Below, piece by piece: positions 54,623 through 62,225 of a stretch of 64,000 nucleotides of DNA. Source of the stretch: Lacinutrix sp. C3R15 (GTDB lineage: Bacteria > Bacteroidota > Bacteroidia > Flavobacteriales > Flavobacteriaceae); contig NZ_JAHKPZ010000015.1 of NCBI RefSeq assembly GCF_018860825.1, positions 248,001 through 312,000 on the forward strand, given 5' to 3'. Both the position numbers and the translations under genes were made by a program. How positions within the stretch are numbered: position 1 is the first letter of the stretch; each line of letters opens with the position of its first letter. Under the pieces are notes generated by a model that made no database searches, had not been told where the DNA came from, and worked only from the letters and a program-made list of their open reading frames with translations.

Positions 54623-55331
54623 TTGGAACTATATAAAAATGGTTGTACTGCTAGTGTTAGTAGTGTTTCTGTATGCTTTTTCAACAACAAAAAATAAGGT
54701 TAGAAAAGTATCTCAGCCACAGGTGCAATTTCTTGGTGATAATAACCTGTTTATAACGCAGGCCAATGTTAGTAAGTTGTTAATACAAAATCAAGAAACT
54801 GTTACAAATGCATCTAAAGAAATTTTAGATTTGAATAAATTAGAATCTGTCCTAAATTCTAATCCAATGATAAAGTCTGCGCAAGTGTATCTTTCTGTAA
54901 ATGGTGAACTTAAAGCAGAAGTGAAGCAAAAAAAACCTATAGCAAGAGTAAGTGCTAATACGTCCTATTATATAGATGATCAAGGCAGTTATATGCCACT
55001 ATCTAAAAATCATGCCGCAAGAGTACCTTTGGTAACCGGTTTTGTGAAAAAAGAAGCGCTTGCAAATGTGTTTAAAATTGCAGAAAAAATAAATAAAGAT
55101 GCTTTTTTAAATAAATATGTGATAGAGATTCATCAAAATGAAGATAATAGTATTTATTTAAAGTTAAGACAAGCTACCTTTGTAGTGCATTTAGGTAAAT
55201 TAAATCAACTAGATAAAAAGATAAATAACCTTAAGGCATTTTATCAACAAGCATTAAAAGAAAAGACACTTAATAATTACAGTAAAGTTAATTTACAGTT
55301 TGATAACCAAGTAGTGTGCACCAAAACGTAA
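54612..55331 (+). CDS. ftsQ: FtsQ-like division protein, TTG start
   Basis: Bitopic divisome protein with a short cytoplasmic N-terminus (RVNWNYIK), one membrane segment at about 10-25 and a periplasmic POTRA-like region (LFITQANVSKLLIQNQE; VLNSNPMIKSAQVYLSVNGELKAEVKQKKPIARV). The TTG at 54612 overlaps murC and keeps the whole NWNYIK lead seen in relatives; an ATG ten codons later would truncate the anchor. The family diverges strongly, so position between murC and ftsA supports the call. Confidence 0.88.
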   Translation: MRVNWNYIKMVVLLVLVVFLYAFSTTKNKVRKVSQPQVQFLGDNNLFITQANVSKLLIQNQETVTNASKEILDLNKLESVLNSNPMIKSAQVYLSVNGELKAEVKQKKPIARVSANTSYYIDDQGSYMPLSKNHAARVPLVTGFVKKEALANVFKIAEKINKDAFLNKYVIEIHQNEDNSIYLKLRQATFVVHLGKLNQLDKKINNLKAFYQQALKEKTLNNYSKVNLQFDNQVVCTKT

Positions 55332-55334
55332 ACT

Positions 55335-56666
55335 ATGGAAAATAATATAGCAGTAGGACTTGACATTGGAACCACAAAAATTGTGGCTATGATTGGTCGA
55401 AAAAATGAATATGGAAAGGTAGAGATTTTAGGTATAGGTAAATCTAAAAGCCTTGGTGTACATCGTGGTGTAGTAAATAATATTACACAAACTATTCAGT
55501 CTATTCAATTGGCAGTACAAGAAGCAGAAACTGCTGCTGCAACAAAAATAGAAGGAGTAACTGTTGGTATTGCAGGACAACATATAAGAAGCTTGCAACA
55601 TAGTGATTATATAACAAGAGCAAATTCAGATCAGGTTATAGATGAAGAGGATATAGATAGACTAATTAATCAAGTGCATAAGTTGGTAATGCTTCCAGGT
55701 GAAGAAATTATACATGTACTACCTCAAGAATATAAAGTAGATGGTCAAGCCGAAATAAAAGAGCCAGTAGGTATGTATGGCGGAAGATTAGAAGCTAATT
55801 TTCATGTAGTAGTTGGTCAAGTTTCTTCTATTAGAAATGTAGGTAGATGTATACAAAGTGCAGGACTAAAATTAGAAGGCGTAACACTAGAACCTTTAGC
55901 ATCTTCTAACGCTGTATTAAGTCAAGAAGAAAAAGAAGCTGGAGTTGCACTTATTGATATAGGAGGAGGAACAACAGACTTAGCTATTTTTAGAGATGGC
56001 ATTATTCGTCATACTGCTGTAATTCCTTTTGGAGGTAATGTGATAACAGAAGATATAAAAGAAGGTTGTTCTATTATAGAAAAGCAAGCAGAGCTTTTAA
56101 AAATAAAATTTGGATCTGCCTGGCCAGGAGAAAATAAAGACAATGAAATTGTTTCAATACCAGGATTAAGAGGTAGAGAGCCAAAAGAAATTACATTAAA
56201 AAATCTCTCTAAAATAATACATGCTAGAGTCGTTGAAATTATTGAGCAAGTATATGTAGAGATTAAAAATTATGGTCACGAAGAACAAAAAAAGAAACTT
56301 ATTGCAGGAATAGTTTTAACAGGAGGAGGCTCACAATTAAAACATTTAAAGCAATTGGTAGAGTTTATAACAGGAATGGATACTAGAATAGGATTTCCTA
56401 ATGAGCATCTTGCAGGTAATAGTGATGATGAGATTACAAGTCCGTTGTTTGCTACAGCTGTAGGATTGGTTATGGATGGCTTAAAAAGAAACGAAAGAAA
56501 AAAAGCCGAATCTATTGCAGAAGAAATTGAAAATATTGAAGGAGAAGAAGAAAATGAAAACAAAGATGAAAAAGAAGTAATAGAAAAACAACCAATAAAA
56601 GAAAGACGTTCGTTTTTAGACAAATTAGGAGAGCGTTTAAAAGATTTTTTAGATAACATAGAGTAA
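55335..56666 (+). CDS. ftsA: Actin-like division protein FtsA
   Basis: Membrane-tethering partner of FtsZ. The nucleotide fold is shown by GLDIGTTKIVAMIG at 8-21 and VALIDIGGGTTDLAIF near 204-219, with GIVLTGGGSQLKHL later. The 1C (SHS2) subdomain lies around residues 85-165. The C-terminus has a Glu/Lys-rich linker and ends in an amphipathic helix (SFLDKLGERLKDFL) that should bind the membrane. ftsZ follows 31 bp later. Confidence 0.96.
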   Translation: MENNIAVGLDIGTTKIVAMIGRKNEYGKVEILGIGKSKSLGVHRGVVNNITQTIQSIQLAVQEAETAAATKIEGVTVGIAGQHIRSLQHSDYITRANSDQVIDEEDIDRLINQVHKLVMLPGEEIIHVLPQEYKVDGQAEIKEPVGMYGGRLEANFHVVVGQVSSIRNVGRCIQSAGLKLEGVTLEPLASSNAVLSQEEKEAGVALIDIGGGTTDLAIFRDGIIRHTAVIPFGGNVITEDIKEGCSIIEKQAELLKIKFGSAWPGENKDNEIVSIPGLRGREPKEITLKNLSKIIHARVVEIIEQVYVEIKNYGHEEQKKKLIAGIVLTGGGSQLKHLKQLVEFITGMDTRIGFPNEHLAGNSDDEITSPLFATAVGLVMDGLKRNERKKAESIAEEIENIEGEEENENKDEKEVIEKQPIKERRSFLDKLGERLKDFLDNIE

Positions 56667-56697
56667 AGTAATAAGTAAGAAAATAAAACCGAAATTC

Positions 56698-58746
56698 ATG
56701 AGCAGCAACAAAGAATTCGAAACCAACATAGCATTTGATTTACCAAAAAATCAATCCAATGTAATTAAAGTTATAGGAGTAGGTGGTGGAGGTAGCAACG
56801 CTATCAACCACATGTTTCAACAAGGCATTAAAGGAGTAGACTTCGTAATCTGTAATACAGATGCGCAAGCACTTCAAAACAGCGGTGTACCAAACAAAAT
56901 TCAATTAGGTCTTAACCTTACTGAAGGGTTAGGTGCAGGTGCAAATCCAGATGTAGGAGAACAATCTGCAATTGAAAGTTTTGAAGATCTACAACGCATG
57001 CTAGATACCAATACTAAAATGATTTTCATTACCGCAGGAATGGGAGGAGGAACTGGTACTGGTGCAGCGCCTATTATTGCTAAAATGGCTAAAGATTTAG
57101 ACATTTTAACAGTAGGTATTGTTACAATGCCTTTTCAGTTTGAAGGAAAAATGCGTAATGAACAAGCTCAAGAAGGTATTGAAAAATTAAGAAACGTAGT
57201 AGACTCTTTAATTGTAATAAACAATAATAAACTTCGTGATGTATATGGTAATCTGGGCTTTAAAGCTGGGTTCTCTAAAGCAGATGAAGTGCTATCTACT
57301 GCTGCTCGTGGTATAGCAGAAGTTATAACTCACCACTACACACAAAATATTGATTTACGTGATGCTAAAACCGTTTTAAGTAGCAGCGGAACAGCTATTA
57401 TGGGTTCTGCTAGTTCTTCTGGTCAAAATCGTGCGCATGAAGCAATACGTAAAGCTTTAGATTCGCCTTTACTTAATGATAATAAAATTATTGGAGCTAA
57501 AAACGTATTGTTGCTAATTGTTTCAGGAGCTCAAGAAATTACTATTGATGAAATAGGAGAAATCAATGATCATATTCAAAACGAAGCAGGTCATGGTGCA
57601 AATATTATTATGGGTGTTGGTGAAGATGAGTCTTTAGATGAGTCTATTGCTGTAACTATTATAGCTACGGGTTTTGATATCGAGCAGCAAGATGAAATCT
57701 CGAATACCGAAACTAAAAAAGTAATTCATACGCTTGAAGAAGAAAAAAACTTAGAAAAAGAAATTCCTAATAAAGGAAATAATCCAGTAATACTAAAACC
57801 TAATATTGAGTTAGAGAAAAAAGTAGCGCCTCCAATTGTGAAGCATACTTTAGATTTAAACGACTTAGAAGACGTTTATGAAACTCCTAAAAAGGAAGTG
57901 TCAAAACCGGAAAATTTAATTCCAACTACAGAAAAAATTAAAAATATTCATGTAGTACATGATGAAGTAGTTGTACCTAAAGTTACAGAAGAGAAAGGTA
58001 TTACAGAAACTCAATTTAAAGAAGATACTTTTGAAGATACCTTACAAGAAGATGATTTTGTAATAACAAATGCAACACCAGAAGCTGAAACAATTACAGA
58101 CTTTGAAGAAGAGAAACAGATAACATTAACTTTTGATATGCCCTTAAGTGCGCCTGTAACTCCTGCTGTGCCAGAAATTGAAGATACTAAAGAAGAAGTA
58201 ATTGAGGAAGATAACAAAGTTGTTCATAATTTAAATAATGAAGAAATTAAAAATGTTCCTGTAAATGATTATGTAGAGCTTGTATCTGTTACAGAAACAA
58301 ATAAAGATGGAGAAATACGTTATGCTTTAGATGATTATTTAGATTTTGAATCTACTGATGAGTCTAAGAAAAAAGAACCACAAGTAGAAATAGTAGATAA
58401 AGAACTAGACCAAGAAGTTTTTTTTGAAAAGAAAGAAGTAACAAAGGTTGTGGTAAAAGAAGAGGTAGAAGAAATTGACCCAATGAATAGTCCAATTTCA
58501 GATGCGCTAAAAGACAGAGCAGAAGAACGCAGACGTAAAATGAAAGACTTTAACTATAAATTCAATAATTCAAAAATTGACGATATAGAAAAAGTGCCAG
58601 CATACAAACGTCAAGGAGTAGACTTACATGATGCACAACATTCATCAGAAAAAACAAGTATGTCTAGTACAAGTTTGAGTATAGATGATAATGATGATAT
58701 GTTACTAAGAAGTAATAATTCATTCTTACATGATAATGTAGATTAA
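56698..58746 (+). CDS. ftsZ: Tubulin-like division protein FtsZ with long C-terminal extension
   Basis: GTPase that forms the division ring. The N-terminal loop GVGGGGSNAINHM is at 27-39, the tubulin signature GGGTGTG at 116-122, and the synergy loop contains NNKLRDVYGN. The conserved core ends near residue 330. About 300 residues of Glu/Lys/Val-rich, low-complexity linker follow, then a conserved peptide (KVPAYKRQGVDLHD) and a further Ser/Asp/Asn-rich tail of some 30 residues. Total length is 682, against 383 in E. coli; Bacteroidota FtsZ are long, but here the grappling peptide is not at the very end. Confidence 0.96.
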   Translation: MSSNKEFETNIAFDLPKNQSNVIKVIGVGGGGSNAINHMFQQGIKGVDFVICNTDAQALQNSGVPNKIQLGLNLTEGLGAGANPDVGEQSAIESFEDLQRMLDTNTKMIFITAGMGGGTGTGAAPIIAKMAKDLDILTVGIVTMPFQFEGKMRNEQAQEGIEKLRNVVDSLIVINNNKLRDVYGNLGFKAGFSKADEVLSTAARGIAEVITHHYTQNIDLRDAKTVLSSSGTAIMGSASSSGQNRAHEAIRKALDSPLLNDNKIIGAKNVLLLIVSGAQEITIDEIGEINDHIQNEAGHGANIIMGVGEDESLDESIAVTIIATGFDIEQQDEISNTETKKVIHTLEEEKNLEKEIPNKGNNPVILKPNIELEKKVAPPIVKHTLDLNDLEDVYETPKKEVSKPENLIPTTEKIKNIHVVHDEVVVPKVTEEKGITETQFKEDTFEDTLQEDDFVITNATPEAETITDFEEEKQITLTFDMPLSAPVTPAVPEIEDTKEEVIEEDNKVVHNLNNEEIKNVPVNDYVELVSVTETNKDGEIRYALDDYLDFESTDESKKKEPQVEIVDKELDQEVFFEKKEVTKVVVKEEVEEIDPMNSPISDALKDRAEERRRKMKDFNYKFNNSKIDDIEKVPAYKRQGVDLHDAQHSSEKTSMSSTSLSIDDNDDMLLRSNNSFLHDNVD

Positions 58747-58776
58747 TGAAACTTTATTTTAAAAAAGCAGATGATT

Positions 58777-58808
58777 AAAAACGGAGTAGCTTAATTAATT
58801 CCGTTTTT
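58777..58808 (+). terminator. First intrinsic terminator after ftsZ
   Basis: A 9-bp stem with arms 58777-58785 and 58800-58808 (AAAAACGGA and its complement) and a 14-nt loop. The 3' arm ends in five Ts. It lies 30 bp past the ftsZ stop. Confidence 0.75.
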
Positions 58809-58848
58809 ATAACGCAATCTCATAAAATAAAAGTGATTAATAGCAACT

Positions 58849-58886
58849 AACCCGAAAAAATCTTTTAAAGAATTTTCGGGTTTTTT
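58849..58886 (+). terminator. Second intrinsic terminator after ftsZ
   Basis: A 10-bp stem with arms 58849-58858 and 58873-58882 (AACCCGAAAA and its complement), a 14-nt loop and a T-run to 58886. Being in tandem with the first, it should tightly separate the dcw cluster from the YqeY-like gene. Confidence 0.8.
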
Positions 58887-58930
58887 AGTTTAATCCTTTA
58901 GCTTCCTACACGCAACTGCGCACTTTTTTA

Positions 58931-58938
58931 TACCTTTG
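58931..58938 (+). promoter_or_regulatory. TACCTTTG -7 element for the YqeY-like gene
   Basis: A perfect TAnnTTTG box 23 bp before the ATG, in the short stretch between the second terminator and the gene. No convincing -33 TTG is seen. Confidence 0.5.
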
Positions 58939-58961
58939 CAATTCAAAATTTAAAATAGGTT

Positions 58962-59411
58962 ATGAGCTTACAACAAGATATAATGACAGCTATGAAAGCT
59001 GCAATGAAATCTAAAGATCAAACAGCATTAGCTGCTTTAAGAGCAGTAAAATCTGAAATACTTTTAGCACAAACAGAAAGTGGATCTAAAGAAGAAATAA
59101 CAGAAGATCAAGAAATAAAAATCTTATCTAAACTAGTAAAACAGCGTAAGGATAGTGCTGCTATTTTTACAGAACAAAATAGAGCAGATTTAGCAGAATC
59201 AGAATTAGCACAAGCAGAAGTTATTAGCCAATTCTTACCAGCACAATTAAGCGAAGCAGAAATTGAAAAGGTAGTTGTAGAAACCATTGCAGCAACAGGA
59301 GCAGCAGGAATGAAAGATATGGGGAAAGTTATGGGAATGGTTAACCAAAAACTTGCAGGTCAAGCAGATGGTAAAACAATTTCTACTATTGTTAAGGCTA
59401 AATTGTCTTAA
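58962..59411 (+). CDS. GatB/YqeY domain protein
   Basis: A 149-residue all-helical protein related to the C-terminal tRNA-binding tail domain of GatB. SLQQDIMTAMKAAMKSKD, LAALRAVKSEILLAQTE, ITEDQEIKILSKLVKQRKDSA and MKDMGKVMGMVNQKLAGQADG are the family's conserved stretches. The cellular role of stand-alone YqeY proteins is not settled; a tRNA-related role is suggested by the domain, and here a tRNA gene lies 110 bp downstream. Confidence 0.92.
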   Translation: MSLQQDIMTAMKAAMKSKDQTALAALRAVKSEILLAQTESGSKEEITEDQEIKILSKLVKQRKDSAAIFTEQNRADLAESELAQAEVISQFLPAQLSEAEIEKVVVETIAATGAAGMKDMGKVMGMVNQKLAGQADGKTISTIVKAKLS

Positions 59412-59415
59412 AAAA

Positions 59416-59447
59416 TGGCATTGCGAGGAGTAAAACGACAAAGCAAT
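59416..59447. repeat. Dispersed repeat, ATTGCGAGGAG type
   Basis: CATTGCGAGGAGTAAAACG followed by ACAAAGCAATATG resembles the ATTGCGAGGAGCGAAGCGAC-AAGCAAT element common between genes in Bacteroidota. The ATTGC and GCAAT ends are complementary. Confidence 0.5.
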
Positions 59448-59490
59448 ATGTTTAGTAGAATGCTAAGGTTAATTATTAACTGCAATTAAA

Positions 59491-59498
59491 TAAATTTG
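59491..59498 (+). promoter_or_regulatory. TAAATTTG -7 element for tRNA-Arg
   Basis: A perfect TAnnTTTG box ending 23 bp before the first tRNA base, a usual distance for a tRNA leader. The ATTCCTG hairpin (59499-59518) lies between the box and the tRNA. Confidence 0.5.
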
Positions 59499-59518
59499 AT
59501 TCCTGCTTTCACAGGAAT
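59499..59518. repeat. ATTCCTG palindrome directly before the tRNA
   Basis: Arms ATTCCTG (59499-59505) and CAGGAAT (59512-59518) with a 6-nt loop. It is the same dispersed element as between murG and murC, and here it would form part of the tRNA leader. Confidence 0.6.
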
Positions 59519-59521
59519 TAT

Positions 59522-59595
59522 GGCCTCGTAGTTCAACTGGATAGAATATCAGATTTCGGCTCTGAGGGTTGGAGGTTCGAACCCTCTCGAGGTCA
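59522..59595 (+). tRNA. tRNA-Arg (TCG)
   Basis: All four stems fold: acceptor 59522-59528 with 59588-59594 (one G-U pair), D stem 59531-59534 with 59544-59547, anticodon stem 59549-59553 with 59561-59565, and T stem 59571-59575 with 59583-59587 closing a TTCGAAC loop. The anticodon loop TTTCGGC gives anticodon TCG (59556-59558), which reads CGN arginine codons. The discriminator is A59595 and CCA is not encoded. Confidence 0.95.
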
Positions 59596-59600
59596 CGAAT

Positions 59601-59662
59601 AAACAAAAACCGCAAACTTATAAATTCAAGTACCCTTGATTTAAAGTTTGCGGTTTTTGTTT
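59601..59662 (+). terminator. Strong 19-bp hairpin after the tRNA
   Basis: Arms 59601-59619 and 59644-59662 are perfectly complementary over 19 bp with a 24-nt loop, 5 bp after the tRNA. The 3' arm holds GCGG followed by five Ts, so RNA polymerase would meet a GC-core stem and a U-run. It most likely ends the tRNA transcript and may work in both directions. Confidence 0.85.
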
Positions 59663-60003
59663 TCAAAGCGGAGCTTTAGAGTAAAAACAAGCAAAGAGCA
59701 GTTTACACTTTGTCTTATATCGAATCCAGATCAATACAACTTATTTTTATCTAAGCTGCTTAACATCAAATAATTTTGTACATTTAAGTTCTCCCAAAGG
59801 CATCAGCATTAATTTTGTTGATACTGAATAAAACAACAAAATAGCAGGATGGTATATGTATACTGTCATAGATTATTATTGATTTTTTTTAGCAAAAACA
59901 GAAAAAAAATTGTTGTAAATTATTACTCCGTTTCTTGTAATTAAACTTTCCTGTTTTTTAATTAAATCAATAGTCATTATTCTAAAAACTATAGTGATTA
60001 ATT
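59663..60003. other. 341-bp gap before the sheath gene pair
   Basis: AT-rich with no coding-like frame. Two TAnnTTTG boxes (TAATTTTG at 59771-59778 and 59810-59817) could be promoters of the gene pair. A 9-bp inverted repeat (ATTTTGTTG 59812-59820, CAACAAAAT 59834-59842) overlaps the second box, and a small palindrome GTATA-TG-TATAC sits at 59852-59863. The overlap suggests a regulated promoter but all elements are short. Confidence 0.35.
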
Positions 60004-60411
60004 ATGAGTGCTGTTTCCTGTAAAATAAAACATGAATACTTTAATTATAGACTAGATAAGAGTGTTTATCTAACTTTAAGAAAAGTAACAAAACAATTAA
60101 TAAATCTATATGATATTATTAATACAAGCCAAATAACCTTATCTAAACCATTTATTAAAGGAGATGTAAATGAGTCTTTTCATGAATCAAAAAAGGTGAC
60201 TCTGCAAAATGGGGAGCATGCAATAGTCCTTACTTACAAAGCGCCTTTAAAGCTACTTGCATTATCAAAATATCAATTTGATTTGGTTGATGTACAACAT
60301 GAAATGTCTAAGAAAATTTTAAGCTTACCTGCTCTAAGCTCTGCGCATATTCGTGTTATTACCGAAAATGAAATCCAAAAAAAAATAGCACCAATATATA
60401 TTTATCTATAA
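60004..60411 (+). CDS. 135-residue protein of unknown function, paired with the sheath gene
   Basis: I recognise no domain. The sequence starts MSAVSCKIKHEYFNY, has no signal peptide or membrane segment, and mixes beta-like hydrophobic stretches (LKLLALSKYQFDLV; HIRVITENE) with helices. It ends IAPIYIYL, an exposed hydrophobic strand of the kind used for docking. The sheath gene starts 27 bp later, so the two are almost certainly one transcript. A tail-structure role such as cap, terminator or chaperone is possible by association only; I see no clear DUF4255/Pvc16 motif. Confidence 0.75.
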   Translation: MSAVSCKIKHEYFNYRLDKSVYLTLRKVTKQLINLYDIINTSQITLSKPFIKGDVNESFHESKKVTLQNGEHAIVLTYKAPLKLLALSKYQFDLVDVQHEMSKKILSLPALSSAHIRVITENEIQKKIAPIYIYL

Positions 60412-60438
60412 GATGTCAAACTAATAATATACAAGAGA

Positions 60439-62016
60439 ATGACAGCAAAATATAAAATACCAGGAGTTTATGTAGAAGAAGTAAAGGCTTTTCATAATTC
60501 TATACTTCCTGTACCAACAGCTATTCCTGCATTTGTTGGTTACACTCCTCAGGCTTCCTTTGAAGGAAAATCGTATTATAATGTACCTAAAAAAATTACA
60601 TCCTTTGCCGATTTTAAAGCAATATTTTGTTATCCTGATGCACCAGAACCAGCAACTCCAATAAAACAATATAATCCAGAATATTATCTAGTAAAGCAAA
60701 AACATAAACCAAATAAAGGTAGCTACATAACAATTGCTGGTGAGTTCTATGCTATAGTGCCAGATCCTAATACTATATATTATATGTATAATAGCATCCA
60801 GTTGTTTTACGAAAATGGAGGAGGAGATGCTTATATTGTTTCTGTTGGAACCTATGGTTCACCTTCAAAAAAACCAATGCATCCAGAGGAGAAAATTGTA
60901 AATGCTAATGTAAAATTAGACGACTTACAAAACGGCATTGCTTTGTTAAAAAAAGAACAGGAGCCAACCATGTATATCTGTCCAGAAGCTACTTTACTTT
61001 CTGTAGCAAATAATGGAACACTTATGCAGTCTATGTTATTTCAAAATTCAGAAATGCAAACAGCAATTAGTGTTTTTGATATTATTGGAGGAGACAAACC
61101 AGATCCTATTCTTTTTACTGAAGATATTGAAGTTTTTAGAAACAATACTGGTGCAAAAGGATTAAGCTTTGGTTGTGCGTATTATCCTTTTATAGCAACC
61201 GCCACAATGCTACAGCAGGATATTGATTTTACCAATTTATTTGGTGGAGACATTACATGTTTAGAAGCATTGTTAAATTCGCCATCAGCTCCAAATGAAA
61301 TTGCAGCAGAAATTTTAAAAACAATTCAGAATATTAACGAATCAGACTTAACTATTGCGCAACTTAACACAGCATTATTAGCTGCAAGTAATACCTATGC
61401 CGCAATTATAAAAAAGGTGTTAGCAGCGGTGAATATGCTTCCGCCAAGTGGAGCAATAGCTGGCGTTATTACAACAACAGATAATCAAGTAGGTGTATGG
61501 AAAGCACCAGCAAATACATCTATAGTTGGTGCTGTTTCCTTGCCTATTAATCTTACAAGTGCTAATCAGGAATATTTAAATGTAGATGCGGTTTCGGGTA
61601 AATCTATTAATGCGATTCGATTATTTAACGGATTAGGAATTTTAATTTGGGGAGCAAGAACATTAGATGGTAACAGTAATGAATGGAGGTATATACCAGT
61701 TCGTAGAACACTTATTTTTTTAGAACAGTCTTGTACACTTGCTACAAAAGCTTTTGTTTTTGAACCCAATAATAGCAGTACTTGGCTAGTTGTAAAAGAA
61801 ATGATAAGTAATTTTCTATATTCTATATGGAGGCAAGGTGGCTTACAAGGTGCAAAACCGGAAGATGCTTTTTTTGTAAGATGTGGTTTAAATGAAACCA
61901 TGACTAATCACGATATTTTAAATCATATTATGATTGTAAATGTTGGAGTGTCTGTGGTACGTCCTGCTGAATTTATTATTTTTTCATTTCAACAGAAAAT
62001 GGCACAAAGTAGTTAA
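60439..62016 (+). CDS. Contractile-tail sheath protein (phage / extracellular injection type), orphan
   Basis: A 525-residue sheath protein. The N-terminus KIPGVYVEEV and PTAIPAFVGYTPQASF are the usual sheath opening. The C-terminal domain has YIPVRRTLIFLEQSCTLATK, VFEPNNSSTWLVVKEMI, FLYSIWRQGGLQGAKPEDAFFVRCG and RPAEFIIFSFQQK, close in wording to sheath proteins of extracellular contractile injection systems (Pvc/Afp type). Both the N- and C-terminal interlocking arms look intact, so it could still polymerise. No tube, spike, baseplate or AAA+ gene lies in this window, and flanking genes are unrelated. It could be a relic, part of a split locus, or a stand-alone sheath with another use. Confidence 0.9.
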   Translation: MTAKYKIPGVYVEEVKAFHNSILPVPTAIPAFVGYTPQASFEGKSYYNVPKKITSFADFKAIFCYPDAPEPATPIKQYNPEYYLVKQKHKPNKGSYITIAGEFYAIVPDPNTIYYMYNSIQLFYENGGGDAYIVSVGTYGSPSKKPMHPEEKIVNANVKLDDLQNGIALLKKEQEPTMYICPEATLLSVANNGTLMQSMLFQNSEMQTAISVFDIIGGDKPDPILFTEDIEVFRNNTGAKGLSFGCAYYPFIATATMLQQDIDFTNLFGGDITCLEALLNSPSAPNEIAAEILKTIQNINESDLTIAQLNTALLAASNTYAAIIKKVLAAVNMLPPSGAIAGVITTTDNQVGVWKAPANTSIVGAVSLPINLTSANQEYLNVDAVSGKSINAIRLFNGLGILIWGARTLDGNSNEWRYIPVRRTLIFLEQSCTLATKAFVFEPNNSSTWLVVKEMISNFLYSIWRQGGLQGAKPEDAFFVRCGLNETMTNHDILNHIMIVNVGVSVVRPAEFIIFSFQQKMAQSS

Positions 62017-62225
62017 GCATTAATAGTATAGGTGTAAAAAAGGGAGTGCCTATCTAGATGGTTTGTTTACATTGTGCTATAAACGTATACAGTACAGAAT
62101 AAGTATTCTTTAATAGATGCAGTTTTGTTTTCTAAGCTATTATTTTCTTGTAGATGTAAACCATTACACGTACATTGGGAGTATTAATTTTTTAGATAAA
62201 ATTAATTAAAGCCTACTTGTACTTT

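Noticed and set aside
62052-62175. Loose inverted similarity between ATGGTTTGTTTACAT and ATGTAAACCAT
   Set aside because: The match needs a 4-nt gap and the arms are far apart; not convincing as a hairpin or operator.
62183-62206. AT-only 9-bp inverted repeat before the metallopeptidase gene
   Set aside because: Only A and T bases, no recurrence elsewhere, and such repeats are common by chance in AT-rich gaps.
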